From assembly GCA_027475525.1 (NCBI GenBank), contig JAMWFC010000115.1, positions 1,488,001 through 1,552,000 of the forward strand: DNA of 64,000 nucleotides. The letters are read 5' to 3'. This document shows, in pieces, positions 44,225 to 57,600 of this stretch. Numbering within the stretch: position 1 is the stretch's first letter; each line of letters starts with the position of its first letter. Under the pieces are notes generated by a model. It had not been told where the DNA came from. It worked only from the letters and a program-made list of their open reading frames with translations, and did no database searches. A program made the position numbers and the translations under genes. Source of the DNA: Macrolepiota albuminosa (Eukaryota > Basidiomycota > Agaricomycetes > Agaricales > Agaricaceae).

Positions 44225-46860
44225 CTTAAAGTGCTTGACAACGAGCAGAAAGCGTACAAGGAAGGATCAAAAGCTGGCCAGAAAGCCGAAGGTAGTATTT
44301 GACAGAAAAGAATCAAGGAGTAGCGACCCCAGGCAGCCCAACATTTGAACCCCACTATACCTTTAAAAAGCCCACGACCCTCCAATAGACCCTGCCTAAC
44401 CCCGGAGTCATGGTTGATAATCAATCAGGATTTTCAGAAGGATCCACAACTTTGGGTCGGCCTTAGCTCCCAACTCGCTGAGCGCGGTACAAGGTACGCA
44501 CGCCTCAATGAGCAGTCAAAGACATATCATGTACAATACCATTCTCCACAATGACACCTCTCTTCAATGGCACAAACGAACCTCGAACGTATCGAATTTC
44601 GGCGCCTGTCAGCCTATGACAAAGCCCGATATCGCAAGGATCAATTTAATCATTTGGGTGAACACATGACGTTGCTGTATAACCAATGTTTTGAGGCGTG
44701 TTCTGAGATGAGACTGCTGAGGTGATGAGATGACCGATGACCGACAATCGACTTATTTGGGCATTTTGATGGAGGAGTTCAGATACTTAGAAAAGACTAA
44801 ACTGGCTCAGTGTCATGAAGCGCATCAAGTGTTAACTAGATTTTCAAAAGAATGTTATATGTACATTTTGAGTCTGAAACGAAGCGAAGCTAGTACATGG
44901 TACCTGGTAGAAAAGATGAAAATCATGCAGAATTGCGAAGATACCTGATTCGCTCGCAGAGACCTGTTTTAGGTACGGTTGGCAACCATTCATGGAGAAT
45001 GTTGTTAAAGGACAGCAGCAGAATTGAATTTATTCACACTTTCAGCAAGAATCACATTTGTATTTCCTTTATTATAGTCATGAGTCGATCACTCCCCTCA
45101 TCCGTTAACGAGTCCAGATCCCAACACTCCTGAGGCACGGTGTCATACAAGTATTTCGTAGACTCTAACAATTTCAGAGGATGATTTTTGTGTCCTTGTC
45201 GTTGACCTTTGTAGCCTCCCTCATACTTGCACACCATGTTCCCGAACGCGCTGAGACCAATCAACTTCGCCGGGCCATCGCGCACGTCGGTAAGCCCATT
45301 CCGCATCTGCCATCGAGATCGCTTCGAGCCGAGAATAACCGGAGCTGGGAGAATGGTTTGAGCTCGACAAGCACAGCGGGGATTGTTGCGCCCTCGATGG
45401 TATACATAATAGCAAAACCTATTGACTTCCTAACATTTTCAGGTGATGGAGACTGATGGTGATGGGCTCCTTCATACTCATGGGTATGAATTTCCTACAA
45501 GAAGTGTTACGACCCAACCTTCTTTCCAGAGCAAGAACTCGATCAAAAGCGAGTTCCAGACACCATTCCACGGTTTTTCGTCGGTCAAGTCCTTTGGTAT
45601 GTTGGAGATTCGTTTAACCAGGAGTTGGGGGTAACATGTCGAGTGAGAATGGAGTGTCTTGAGACTTAGCTTTGAATGTGTTCTGAGACGAGACTACTGA
45701 GGTGACGAAATGACCAATGGACACAGTTCGATCAGATAAGATCGTTCGGAACGCGAAACGGCTATCACTCTTCTCTGCTGCGTACTCGTTTCGCAGAGCG
45801 AGATCAAGCTCTGGTGCTTCAAGTCATCCTATCTCCGTAGTGGGGAACCCATACTGGGACACACTTCTACCATGCTGCAAGGCATTTGCGAACTTTGATG
45901 ATGTGGACAGATTCCGCAGTCGGTCTAGCCCACATGACAACTCAACATGTAGGCTTCACGATCTTTGATGTTCGTCGCGGATAACGAAGAACGAGTTTCC
46001 CTTCGCGACATGAATAAATAGTATCTCTGCATTTTTATGTCTTTAAAGGACTGATTGACTCACATCATCGATCATTGACCATCCCTCAGCTTGTCACTCT
46101 GTTCTCGACAAATACTGGTAGCTATAGACGAACGTGGACATCAGTAGAATTTACCCGCGCGTGAGCCAAACGGAGTCTAGATTTAATAATACCCTTTTTT
46201 GGTAGATAACTCAGCTTCAGCTGTGACACTGATACACGCCTGGCATTTAGTGATGAAATTGCTGCAACTACAACGCATGCCGATGTACTAGGAATGTTAG
46301 TCCTGCTCTGATGACCTGTACAGGTAGCCGAGCCGATTCGAAACTTCAATCCCTCGTGCGACCAATCCACATTGGTTTGGCTGTCCCCGTAGATCCTGAC
46401 ACCGTGCAACTGATTGACAGATTCCAAAATTCCGAGACACCCGAGACACTAGTTCGTGTTGCAGATCTTCTATCGTTCTGTTTGGTCCACTATTAGTCTT
46501 GTGCCCTTCTTTGTACGAGTTTCCTGATCCTTTGTGTCTATTATAAAGCGCTATCTAATCGGCGTCAATCAAGGACTGAAAAGTATAGGGAAAAGTGTTA
46601 AGTCTGACCATTTACGTCAGGTAGATCAAGCTTACACATCTCGTTACACTGCTCGTGCACTACACCGTAGTTCGTGACACGACTGATGCAAATGTTATGC
46701 TTTGACAGTGGACACACCGTCGGATACCGCCGGACTTGAGCAGAGATATTGACAGAAACTGATATTGATACAGGATACATTCCAACAGCCTCTCCGAGAG
46801 AATGATGTTGAATATCCGTTCACTCTTGACCAGACGATACGGCACCAATAACCTGACGAA
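44225..46860. other. 2.6-kb intergenic stretch
   Basis: No gene is supported. A dispersed repeat occurs twice in the same orientation: about 44694-44735 and 45674-45718 (gtgttctgagaYgagactRctgaggtga core). Weak minus-strand frames at 45306-45052 (LLESTKYLYDTVPQECWDLD) and 46427-46122 have protein-like composition but no motif or exon partners. They may be remnants. Confidence 0.4.
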
Positions 46861-48229
46861 ATGACTCCCAAGGAACGTGCAATGCTCCAAAGGATTGGCA
46901 GAGTTATAACCGTCAATCTTTCGCCCTTCTCGGTCTCCATCTTCCTGTATGGTGGGTCCTCTACAAACTGGTCTCATGTGCATGTGCCTCTGACGGCTCC
47001 AACCTGACGTTGATATAGGTTTATTCGCACCATTATTGTTCTTCTGTATATACACCCTCCTGTTAGTCATTCTCTACGGTCAATATAGTCTTAAATCCGA
47101 CTTTCTTTTTCTCAGGCGCAAAACGTCAGGAGTAATAAGCCGGGACTTGTTGGTTCTCGTCATTTTAGGCTTTGCTATGTCCACAACTTATTGCGTTGCA
47201 TCGCTCTCTGGCCAAATTATCACTTTGCGGGTCCTCGTGACCGATCCTGCAGAAGCCCTAGCAGATAAACGTAGCGATGCTAGTGCACAACTGTACATGA
47301 TGGAAATTCTAATATTGTGGAGTTCTCGAATAACTGTGCGTCCATGGCCGCTTCCCGTTTCTTTTCTTTTGTATAACTTGTCCTTTTATTATTTTTGTCA
47401 GCCAATCATAAATGATGTCCTGATAATGTGGCGTGGTTGGAGTGTGTTATCGAGGATACGATGGGCAAAGTTTTTAGCCTTTCCTCTCCTCATAATTGCG
47501 ACAGGCAAGTTCGAAAAATTCGTGATCAGACATTGTTCCTCAACACCTCGTAGCGACAACATTTATCTCACTCGGATTGGAAGCCGGTGCTCGGGGGTAT
47601 GATTCAGAAAGAACTCCTCAAATGATTTCTCTCTTTTCTATTGGAATGTCACTATCTTTAGCGATCAACGCTCTGGTTACCTTGTCAATCGGATGGATCC
47701 TCTGGTGTGTCTCTGGCCAAAGCAAACAAAGCTAAATTCTTAATCTATGGGTAGGAAACATAAGAAGCTCCTACAACTAAACGCGCGGACAACTGACACT
47801 CAGTCAATCAATCTGTGGAGACTCCTGTTCCTCCTCTTAGAATCAGGAGCCATTTACTGTGTTCTACAGGTTAGTTGAACAGCGGCTACGCTTATATAAT
47901 ATGAGCTCATTATTAAGCTTGCAGCTGATAACTACAGTTTTAAATGCATGCTCGTTCTCTGATACTTCGCTCGTGAACACTATTTCTGCGGTGGTTTTAT
48001 CCGCATACGCTGTCTTCTCCGTGAGATGTATTCCGAGCGAGTGCTTATATAACAACTGACTTTGCTACTCTAGGCAATGTATCCTACTATTCTTGTCCTG
48101 CTGATATATCATCCTTACCTGTTGCTTGAAAACCTTGAGGAGGCAAACGCACAAACCAATTCCTATACATGTACTCCATCTATGCCTGTGTTTATGTCGA
48201 GTCCTAATGTAGAACAAAATGTGTCTTGA
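46861..48229 (+). CDS. Seven-helix integral membrane protein of the agaric type
   Basis: Exons 46861-46951, 47019-47335, 47402-47504, 47554-47704, 47755-47869, 47925-48020 and 48074-48229 give 342 residues in phase. Hydrophobic segments: LFAPLLFFCIYTLLLVIL, LLVLVILGFAMSTTYCVASL, a mid-segment before NDVLIMWRGW, KFLAFPLLIIAT, ISLFSIGMSLSLAINALVTL, LWRLLFLLLESGAIYCVLQL, and AMYPTILVLLIYHPYLLL. The spacing, a D-x-x-x-x-W-R-x-W motif before helix 4 and an ESGAIY motif in helix 6 are typical of a large basidiomycete family of putative membrane receptors with no known ligand. Intron 47505-47553 uses GC-AG rather than GT-AG. Signs of decay are absent. Confidence 0.8.
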
Positions 48230-48600
48230 TTAGTGGTACTTGAACCAGTATCAAAATTGTACCATAGATGTTTGTGTCTTGTGTGGAATTACCTGTAATG
48301 GACATTGATTAATCATCCTAATTCCTAATGAGTACTTTCAAACTCCTGTGTGATTTGCATAACCCAACTGTAACAAGTGCCACATGCCTTAATGCACTTT
48401 CTTATTTCATTTAAAAGCACTTATATATTTTAAACATTTTATCTATGTGAAGTGCTGCTTGGCACTTGTTAATATTGTATATTATGATTAACTGGCTTGT
48501 TCTTACTTTGTACATACTGTCAATCCTAGCTTTGATCTGATCCAATTCTGCAAGCTGGGAACTACAAGGCTTTGTAACTCAATTACATTTTTTTGAGCTA
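48230..48600. other. AT-rich intergenic stretch
   Basis: No gene recognised. From here to about 50.6 kb CpG dinucleotides are almost absent. Confidence 0.5.
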
Positions 48601-49525
48601 TATAACCTTTGTCATGACCTGCACCCACCCAGTGATACACAACTCCAGAACAACCCTGCCACCTGTCACATCTCAGTCCTAGAGCACTCCCCATCAGCCA
48701 CCCTGTCATCCTCAAACTCTTGGAAGACCCTGGGCCATCAAGCACTGGGCTGGTGCCACTCTGGCTAGGACTGGCCAATATCTGACACTACCCATACCTA
48801 GCACCATCATCCTCATTCAGTTCTTCATACAAGTGACTCCAGCACCCACTATCAGCACTCTGTGATCCACATGATTGGCCCTGATACCTGCTCACCTATT
48901 TAGTACTCTGACCACATCAGCCCCTGCACCTTCCTGAAATACAGTCCTGCATGCCCAGTTGACTCTGGTCAAATGTCCTGGTGCTACACCCACACCTGTC
49001 CAATACACCACACAGGATTGGCCACATGGGGTCTGGCTCTGGACCTCACCTGCATTGGGTATTCAGTTCATAGCTAGCATCCCTTTACAGTAGTCTTGAT
49101 ATTGCTATAACTTCTGCCTTTATACTTGTCTGTCTATCTTGTCTACTTGCTCAATCTATTTTCTTCACTCTCCAAGTTTCCCAGTTCACTAAGTCTCACT
49201 TTGATTGTATCTTCCACCTCCTGGTTTTAGTTTTAGTTTCCTGGTCTCTCCTCATTGTCTCTCTGCTCCCTGCCAACTCTGCTCCACTTTGTTGACCCCT
49301 GGACTTAGTCTGAGATCCTTTCAATTTTTCTCTTCAAACCCTGGCACTCTGCATGAGTCTCAGAGTACCTCCACACCTTCCCAGAACCTCTGGAACCCAC
49401 TTGTCTCCCCTCCTCACAGGTTCAGAGCCCCCTGTAGACATTGAGTCCATCTAGTAAGGACCCACTTGCAGTTGGAAGCCCCTGTAGTCAGTGGAATTTG
49501 ACAACCTTGAATTGATTGGCTTTCA
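48600..49525 (-). mobile_element. CpG-depleted retroelement remnant, inverted relative to 62040-62830
   Basis: Several blocks match the reverse complement of 62830-62040: around 49090-49310 (gctataacttctgcctttatactt, split: gctataacttctgcc), 49449-49500 (ctagtaaggacccacttgc, agaagcccctgt against ggaagcccctgt) and the C-rich block 48613-49040. It looks like an LTR plus leader sequence of an unclassified element. No protein survives. Confidence 0.55.
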
Positions 49526-50062
49526 GTGTTTAGCTTTTAGCCTCTGAGCTTTTCTCATCAAACTTCTTTGCTTCATGTTACAGCTGTGCATTGATAGACT
49601 TTATTTGGAAACAACTCTATCACTATGTATGTATGGATGGATCTTTTATTTTTATTTCATTCAAGAAGCTAGTTAACACTTGAGTAACTTGTATCTATAG
49701 CCTCCACAGTATGGTCAGGTATGATATTTGCAGATACTTCCTATTGGTACTTTAGCCAGATGCCTTTTCAAACATGCCAATTATGCTTCATAGCCACTTT
49801 CACTACAATTTGATTTTTCAGAGTTCACACTACTTTCTATATTAAGGTCCTGGCCTATCTGCTACTAATATGCCAGTCCAATTTCTAAATCTTTTTACTT
49901 TCAGCAATGCTTACCAGAATCTCCTAGCTTCTCAGGTCTTTCACCATGCCAAAGATCTAGCAAGATTCCATGACTCTACCACCTTCCCCACACTCAGATA
50001 GTATTTGATTTTTCAGGAAGTGCAACTCCTTTTCAGGCTTGTTGAGCAATAGTACTAGTAGG
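49526..50062. other. Stretch without supported features
   Basis: AT-rich, nearly CpG-free sequence between two retroelement remnants. Nothing recognised. Confidence 0.5.
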
Positions 50063-50382
50063 TGTAAGGGTGACCTCTGGAGGTTGCAGCTAATTACACA
50101 ACTGGCAGAGGGAAATCTGAAGTATATTAGAACAGTACCAACAATGGAAAGCATAAATAATCACCTGGCAGAGGAAAATTCAAAGAAAACATGTCTAAGG
50201 ATTCCTCTGCCATGGTGTAGTGCATTAGCACAGTGGTAGTAGTGTGGAAATGACTACACAGTACTTTGAACTTACCCTGGGATGAGTCAGAGGGGTCCTA
50301 GAAGCCTCTAGAAGGGCACAGAGAAACCATGGGAGTGCTGAGAGAGTTGCTGAAGCATGCCAGAAGAGAAAGTCCTCTGACA
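50063..50382 (-). repeat. LTR remnant of the 54.1-kb element family, shortened
   Basis: Begins tgtaagggtgacctctgg and ends agtcctctgaca, matching the ends of the 499-bp LTR at 54134-54632 but internally deleted to 320 bp. CpGs of the intact LTR (gggcgacc) are TpG here (gggtgacc). Confidence 0.8.
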
Positions 50383-52736
50383 TCACCTCCTCTTAGAGGC
50401 ATCTTGATACATGGGGTAGAATAGCTCTTGAATAGCACTGTCAACTTGGTAGATTCTCCAGATGGCTCATAGTGCATTGGAGTGAGCCTAGTAGAACTCC
50501 TGGACCAGGATGGATGCATAGACATTCTTGAAGGGTTCTCAGGATATATCTTTGATACCATAGCCCTTCCACTTTACCTTGTATTGTAGCTTGCGGTGAA
50601 ATATGTGACTGTCCAGGATCTTCTCCACTTTGTACTCTGGGCCATTGTCTACTAGAACCACTGGTGGAGATGGTGGAGCATGTTATTCAGGTATTGGATC
50701 TTTCAGAGTAGGCAAAAGCTTGACCACATTGAAGACAGGGTGGAGCTGGCACATTTTAGCAGGCAGGTGAAGTCAATAAGCTAGTGGCCCTACTTGTCAT
50801 TCCACTATATATGGCCCAAGCTGTTGGTGTGAGAGTTTCTGAAAGGGCCTGGTAGTTGCAATGTCCAAGGTGTCCAGGTAGACTTGGTTGCCTGTTGGAG
50901 TGTCATCTAGCAACTAGTCTGCCAAGCTGGGTCTCAATTCTGATATGCATCTTTGTTGTATGTTTTCTATTACCTTTTTTGTACATGCATTATTGTTCTT
51001 TTCACTGATCTTGTTGCCACAACCCTGCATGTCTCTATACATGCCTGGTTATGCAGTACTCTTATATATATATGTTTTATCTTCTACATACTGCCTACCT
51101 CAGACATGATTTCAATGCATTTTAAAGTGAGCTTACCTACTTATATTAGAACCATACATCATATTTACAAAAACACCTAGTACTTTGTATTTTATTATAG
51201 GTGAATACAATCTAGACACAACTTTAATGCACCTTGTACTTTATTATAGTCTATCATTGCCAGACTTGTACATGGGGGCTGGAGCCTGTCTCCAGTTATA
51301 GTATTGGGCCATGTTGTCCTTAGTCTTGATGAGTGTGGCCTTTGCCTCCTCTTGCACCTTCTGCATCTGGTCAATGAAATTGTAGATGGACTCATTATCC
51401 AACTACTGCATATGTGGTTTGAAGCCCTATCTGAGAGTGCTGGTCTGTGTTGAGAAATAATAGAGATGCAGAAGAGGCAGAGGTATTGCTCCAGCTCCTA
51501 GTTGACATGCTCAGTCTGCTTGTCTGACTATAGGTGGTAGGCCATGGAGGAGGTGGTAGAGTGACCAGGTGAACTCTACAATAAACTAGGGGCAGGCCAT
51601 GGAGCTTTCAGACATTCTTTTGGTACAGGTTTGCAGCATCCATTGAGAAGCCAGATGCCCTTTCTTGATGTGCTGACCATGGCTCTGGAGCAGGGGACAA
51701 TGACAACATCACTCTCCTGCATCTGGAGTTATTCACTATTCAAGTACTCAAGAGAATCTCTGTCTAGGGAGACAAAGTCAATATCATCTGGAACATCTGG
51801 AAAAGAAATTGGAAGGGAGCCCACAAAGATATTGTGGACAAGGCTGTGCTTACCCTGCATGGCTGAACACTCCTCAGATGTGAATTTCATATATACTGAT
51901 GAGTAGGGCTTATAGGACAGACTGCTCACCATCTATGGCTATATCTATGGTGTGCCTATTTTATCCTGACCCACATGACATGCTTTACAATAGGTGCTGC
52001 CAATTTATATTGAAAGAACATCTGGAAGCTCCATAGCCTCTCTGATGTGTATGTGTCCAACCAGGGTCCACAGTTTGTTGCAAAATTCACTTGGGAGCTC
52101 TACCAACTTCTCCATATGAAGCTTCACACCTCCACTGCCCACTACTTGCAGTCCAATAGCCAGACCAAGCATTGTCAATCAGAAGCTGGAACAGTATCTC
52201 CAACTCTTTTGCAACAAGCACCAGAACAACTGAGATTTGCTCCTCCCAAAAGCAAAGTTCCAGTATAATAACCATATCTACTTATCTATGCAGGTATCAC
52301 TATTCTTTTTCAACATGGGTCAGCACCTCCAAATGGATTTTGAACTATGCATGTGGTGGTCAGAGAACAAGTCTATTAATAATTGTATTGATCAGATGCA
52401 GAAGGCACAGGAGAAGACAAAGGTGGCACTAACTAAGGTGAAGGACAACATGGCCTGGTACTAGTCTAGGAACTGAGTCTACTCAGATGCATTGGACATT
52501 GCAACCACCTGGCCCTCTCAGAAGCTCTCACACTGGCAGCTCAGATCATACATGGTGGAATGACAGGTAGGGCCATTAGCTTACTAACTTTGACTGCCAG
52601 CTAGCATGCACCAGCTCCATCCCATCTTCAATGTGATCAAGCTCTTGCCTGCCTCAGACAACCAAATATCTGGACATCAAGCCCTGCCACTCCCACCACT
52701 AGTTCTTGCAAAAGATGGCCTAGAGTACAAGGTGGA
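50383..52736 (-). pseudogene. Decayed, rearranged pol of the same chromovirus family
   Basis: On the minus strand 50383-50930 encodes the integrase tail and chromodomain (YKVEKILDSHIFHRKLQYKV, KWKGYGIKDIS) with stops. 50930-51235 is an AT-rich insert. 51236-51636 resumes minus-strand integrase. From 51637 the homology switches to the plus strand (KPDALS at the RNase H end, then GPQFVAKFTWELYQLLHMKL at 52064-52123, and PASDNQISGHQAL near 52650), so an internal piece is inverted. It cannot encode protein. Confidence 0.75.
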
Positions 52737-53243
52737 TGTAAGGGTGACCTCTAGAGGCTATGGCTCAGTCACACAGCTGGCAAAGGGAAATCCAAAGTAT
52801 ATTAGAGTATATACTGACAATATCATAATAACTACTCACCTGGCAAAGGGAAATCTAAAGAGAACAAGTCTAGGGATTCCCTATGCCAGGACTGATGCTT
52901 CTGGGGCCTCTGAAGCATAGAAAATAACTGTACAGTACAACAAAATCTTAAAAACTTGAAAATTGCCTAAATAAACAACTGTACAAACAAGGCAGGAAAA
53001 CTCCAGACTTTGGCAAACTCTAGCTTATATAAGTGGCCTGTATGCAGTGTTGAAGGGCCCACACTTGTCTGAATGATAGCTAAAGAACCAGAGCACTTCA
53101 AAGGCTGAAAGTAGTACTAATAGATAGTGTTGAAAAAATAGAAGCAGTAAAGTGAAATAATGATAGAGGAAATAAGAAAATGAATGAAGAGAGAAGGAAG
53201 GAAGAAGGAATGAAAAAAAGAGAAGATGAGGAGTCTCCTAACA
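52737..53243 (-). repeat. LTR copy of the 54.1-kb element family, older
   Basis: 507 bp from tgtaagggtgacctctagag to gagtctcctaaca, colinear with 54134-54632 with many transitions. Confidence 0.85.
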
Positions 53244-54133
53244 ACTATTGCTGACCGACAGCACCTGATGCTGCAGCAACAGAACAACCATCACAGCTTT
53301 GACAATGCATTTTGAGATGAAATGTATCTTCTCATTGAGCAAGATCCCCATGCCTGCAAACTCTGGACGTGCTATTATGCATCCAACAATGGGGCTCATT
53401 CCAAGACCAATGAGCCCATGACAGGTCAGACTATTGACTCCACTTTCATGCTGTCCCCATTATGGGACTATGATGACTTCCTGCCTCAGGCAGGACCATC
53501 AGGCACAACCCATAAGTCTGCACCCAAGGATGAACTCCACTATTGGCTCTGTCACCTACTAGGCAACTTATTAAAACTCTTGACTTCTTTTGGCATCATG
53601 TCAAAAATGTACTTCTATAATTGGCTCACTTGATTTGGAGCCCTCTTTCTCAGATACAGGTGATCCACCTGTTTCACAGGCTGTTAGAATGCTAGCTGCA
53701 TCTGCATACCAGTCTCTGCCAAAGTGGGATGACAAGCTATCTTGTGATACTAGCACAAGCTTTGGAATGCCAGGAAGACTATTTATATCACAGATAATGT
53801 CTATTGTGAGGCCTGGTGGCAAACTAGGGAAGAAATCCATGATCTCAGGAGTGTTGCTGGAAGCAAGCCAGATGCCCTCACTGATATATCTGGTACTGCC
53901 TGAGGGCTCATCAGCTCAGTTAGAAGGTCAACCGGTGTAGTACTTGGTGGCAAGTATTACTGTAGTTCTGGGGCTTATTGGTAACTCAGAAAGTTCCCTC
54001 TAATCCACACTGTTGCTTGCTGATTGCTTGAGGTAATGAGGTGCTTCACAGAATATTAAATACTCCGATGGGCAGTAGAAGGTTCTCAGTCAACTCCAGC
54101 CTAAGCAGTTCACTCCCTGGGAACTGCTGAGCC
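53244..54133. other. Unassigned stretch between LTRs
   Basis: Plus-strand frames 53322-53633 and 53590-53940 are fairly open (LWDYDDFLPQAGPSGTTHKS; DKLSCDTSTSFGMPGRLF), but I recognise no family. It is probably leader or gag-like sequence of another decayed element. Confidence 0.35.
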
Positions 54134-54632
54134 TGTAAGGGCGACCTCTAGAGGCTGTGGCTCAGTCACACAGCTGGCAGAGGGAGATCCAAAGTGTATT
54201 AGAATATATACTGACAATATCAAGGTAGCTACTCACCTGGCAGAGGGAGATCCAAAGAGAACAAGTCTAGGGATTCCCTATGCCAGGTTGGACGCTTCTG
54301 GGGCCTCTGAAGCGTGGGAAACAACTGTACAGTACAACAAAACCTTAAAAACTCGAAAATTGCCTACACAAATACTTGTACAAATAAGGGGCAAACTCTG
54401 GCAAACTCTGGCTTATATAAGCAGTCTGGAAGCGGTGCTGAGTGGGCCCACACTTGTCTGAATGGTGGCTAAAGAACCAGAGCATCTCAAGGGCTGAGAG
54501 TGGTACTGACAGATAGTGTTGAAAGAATAGAAACAGTAAAATGAAATAATGTCAGAAGAAATAAGAGAATGAATGGAAGGAGAGTGAAGAGATAAGGAGT
54601 GAGAGAAGGAAGAAATGAGGAGTCCCCTGACA
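54134..54632 (-). repeat. 3' LTR of the chromovirus (left end)
   Basis: 499 bp, tgtaagggcg to cccctgaca on the plus strand. Partner of 60148-60646 with three substitutions. It carries an internal direct repeat (ctggcagagggagatccaaa twice) and a TATA-like cttatataag. Confidence 0.95.
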
Positions 54633-54648
54633 TCACCCCCCCTCTAGA
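54633..54648 (-). other. Polypurine tract
   Basis: tcaccccccctctaga on the plus strand, i.e. a purine-rich agagggggggtga directly before the 3' LTR, the expected plus-strand primer site. Confidence 0.75.
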
Positions 54649-57600
54649 GCGTGGCGTCTCGACGTGCTGGATAGAAGTAGTTCTGGATGGCCTGGTCTAC
54701 CTTGGAAAGAGAATAGAGGCCTCTGATTGCCCGGGGAGCATTGGGATGCTGTTGATAGAATTCCCGGACTAAGGCAGGGGCATGGACATTCTCTTGTGGC
54801 TCCCAGGAGATGTCCTCAATTCCGTAGCCCTTCCACTTGACCTTGAACTGAAGCTTGTTCCTAAAGAGTCGGCTGTCTAGGATCTGTTCCACTTCGTACT
54901 CTTCTTGGTTGTTCACCAGAACTGGTGGTGGAGGTGGCTGTGGACGCCGACCTGGGATTGGATCCTCTGGGGCTGGAGAAAGCTTTACCACATTGAAGAC
55001 TGGATGGAGTCGACTCATTCCACTAGGCAGCTTGAGTCGATAGGCAAGTGGGCCTACCTGCCGTACTATAGGAAAGGGTCCTAGACGACGGTGAGAGAGC
55101 TTCTGAGAAGGTCGGGTGGTAGCAATGTCAGAGGCATCCAGGTAGACTCAATCTCCAGGCTTGTACTTGGGGGCTGGAGTTCGTCCACGATCGTAGTAGC
55201 GGGCCATGTCATCCTTTGCCTTAGCTAAAGCTGCCTTGGCTTCCTCCTGGGCTGCCTTCATCCAATCTATGAACTCGTTGACAGCTTCGTTCTCTGAAGG
55301 TCGTCCACGAGGCTCAAATCCCATCCGAGGATGTCAACCAGTATCTAGAAGGAAAGGAGACATCTGGGTGGCAGCGTGTACACGGTTGTTGTACTGGAAC
55401 TCTGCCTCTGGTAATAGGTCGTCCCAGTCATCCTGTCGTTCATTGCAGAAGAGCCGGAGATACTGTTCTAGCTCCTGGTTGACATGCTCAGTCTGGCCAT
55501 CAGATTGGGGGTGGTAGGCTGTGGAAGTGTGGAGTTTGACATGGAGGAGGCGATACAGTTCTCTAGTAAACTCTGCCACAAACTGAGGTCCACGGTCTGA
55601 GACGTAAGCATCTGACAACCCATGGAGCTTCCAGACATGCTTCTGGTACAGATTGGCAGCGCCCATGGCTGAGCAAGTAGTGTGTGTTGGAATAAAATGA
55701 GCACGCTTGCCACAGAGATCCACTACCACCATGATCGCATCATATCCATGAGAATCAGGTAACTCAACAATGAAGTCTACTGAGGCCACGCTCCAACGCT
55801 CAGCTGGGATAGGCAATGGATGAAGTTGTCCCATAGGAGGCTGACGACGAGGCTTAGTCCGAAGGCAAAGATCGCAGGTGGAGGTGTAAGAGCCAATATA
55901 CCGTGACATTTGAGGCCACCAGTAATTCCGTGAGACCAGCTCCAGTGTCTTCCATCTGCCAGGATGTCCTGCAACTCGAGAGTCATGATGCTGCTCCACA
56001 ATCCGCCTCCGGAGATCTGGCAGGTTGGGAACATAAATGCGTCCTCAAAAGGTGAGAAGACCATTCTCCAGAGACCACTCGTCGGTGCGGACGGACTTCA
56101 CTCCAGTTTTCTCTCGAGCATGCAAGGCCATGGCAGCCTTAGCTACCAGATCTTCTTGAGCGCCCTCCCGGTTACCTCGTCGGATGTCTCGAAGGATGCT
56201 CACTTCTTCTCCCTGGCCAACCACACCTTCTAGAGCACGGATAGCAAATAGCTCTGGCTTCAGGAGTACAATATTGTCATTGTCACTAGCTCCTGAACCA
56301 TGATCTGCTCGCCTAGAAAGCGCATCTGGCTTACCCATGCTCCGTCCAGGTTTGTGATGCAGAGAGAAGTCGAAGTTGGCCAGATACAAGGACCATCGAG
56401 CCTGTCGGCAGTTAAGTTTCTTGGCCGTCCGAAAGTACTCTAAGTTCTTGTGATCAGTCCACACCTCGAATTTATGCCTGGCACCCTCAAGGAAATGTCG
56501 CCACTCCTCAAATGACCGAATGATAGCTAGCATCTCCTTGTCATGGATCTCATAATTTCGCTCCACAGCATTGAGACTCTTGGAGTAGAAAGCCACAGGA
56601 TGCCACTTACTATCCTCTCTTGACTGTTGAGAGAGAACGGCCCCAGTAGCAAAATCTGAGCTATCAGCTTCGACACGGAAAGGAGAGTCGTCATCTGGGA
56701 ATATAAGGACAGGCTTTGAAGTGACTGCCTGTTTGAGGGCGTCAAAGGCTGTCTGCTGTGCTGCATCCCAGTGCCAAGGAGTGTCCTTAGTGGTGAGATC
56801 GAAGAGGGGCCAGGCATGGTGTGAGAAATCCTGAATAAACCTCCGGTAGAAGTTGGTGAAACCCAGGAAGGCCTGAACCTCCTTCTTGTTCTTAGGCTCT
56901 GGCCACTCTGCTACACCAGCCACCTTGACTGGGTCCATCTCAGCCATTCCATGAGAGATGATCAGTCCAAGATATTCAACCTTAGTCTGCTCAAACTCGC
57001 ACTTCTCTGGCTTAAGATAGAGCTGGTGCTGGCGAAGATGTTCCAGTACGATGCGCGTAATCCGACGATGCTCCTCTAGAGTCTTGGTATAGATGAGAAT
57101 ATCGTCAAGGTATACGCACACAACACCTTCCGCTATGAGGTCTCGGAAAATGTCGTTCATCATGGTCTGGAAGGTGGCAGGGCTATTAGTGAGGCCAAAG
57201 AACATTACCAGAGGTTCAAAGAGTCCACGATTTGTTTGGAATGCTCCCTTCCACTCATCTCCTTCTTTGATGCGCACATTGTAACTTGGTAAAGTAGCGC
57301 GCACCTCGGAGGTTGTTGACAAGCTCTGAAATGAGTGGTAAGGGGTAGCGATTCTTCACAGTCATCGCATTCAAGACTCGGTAGTCCTGAACCAGACGTA
57401 GAGATCCATCCTTCTTCTTAATGAAGAAGACTGGAGAGGCCATCAGAGACTTTGAGGGATGGATGCGACCAGAGTCTAAATTCTCCTGCAAAAAGGCATC
57501 AAGCTCATCCTGTTCTCTGGGAGAGAGTGGGTAGACCTTGCAGCTAGAGGGCTCAGCATTGGGTGTAAGCTCAATTGCATGGTCCCACTGCTTACGCTCT

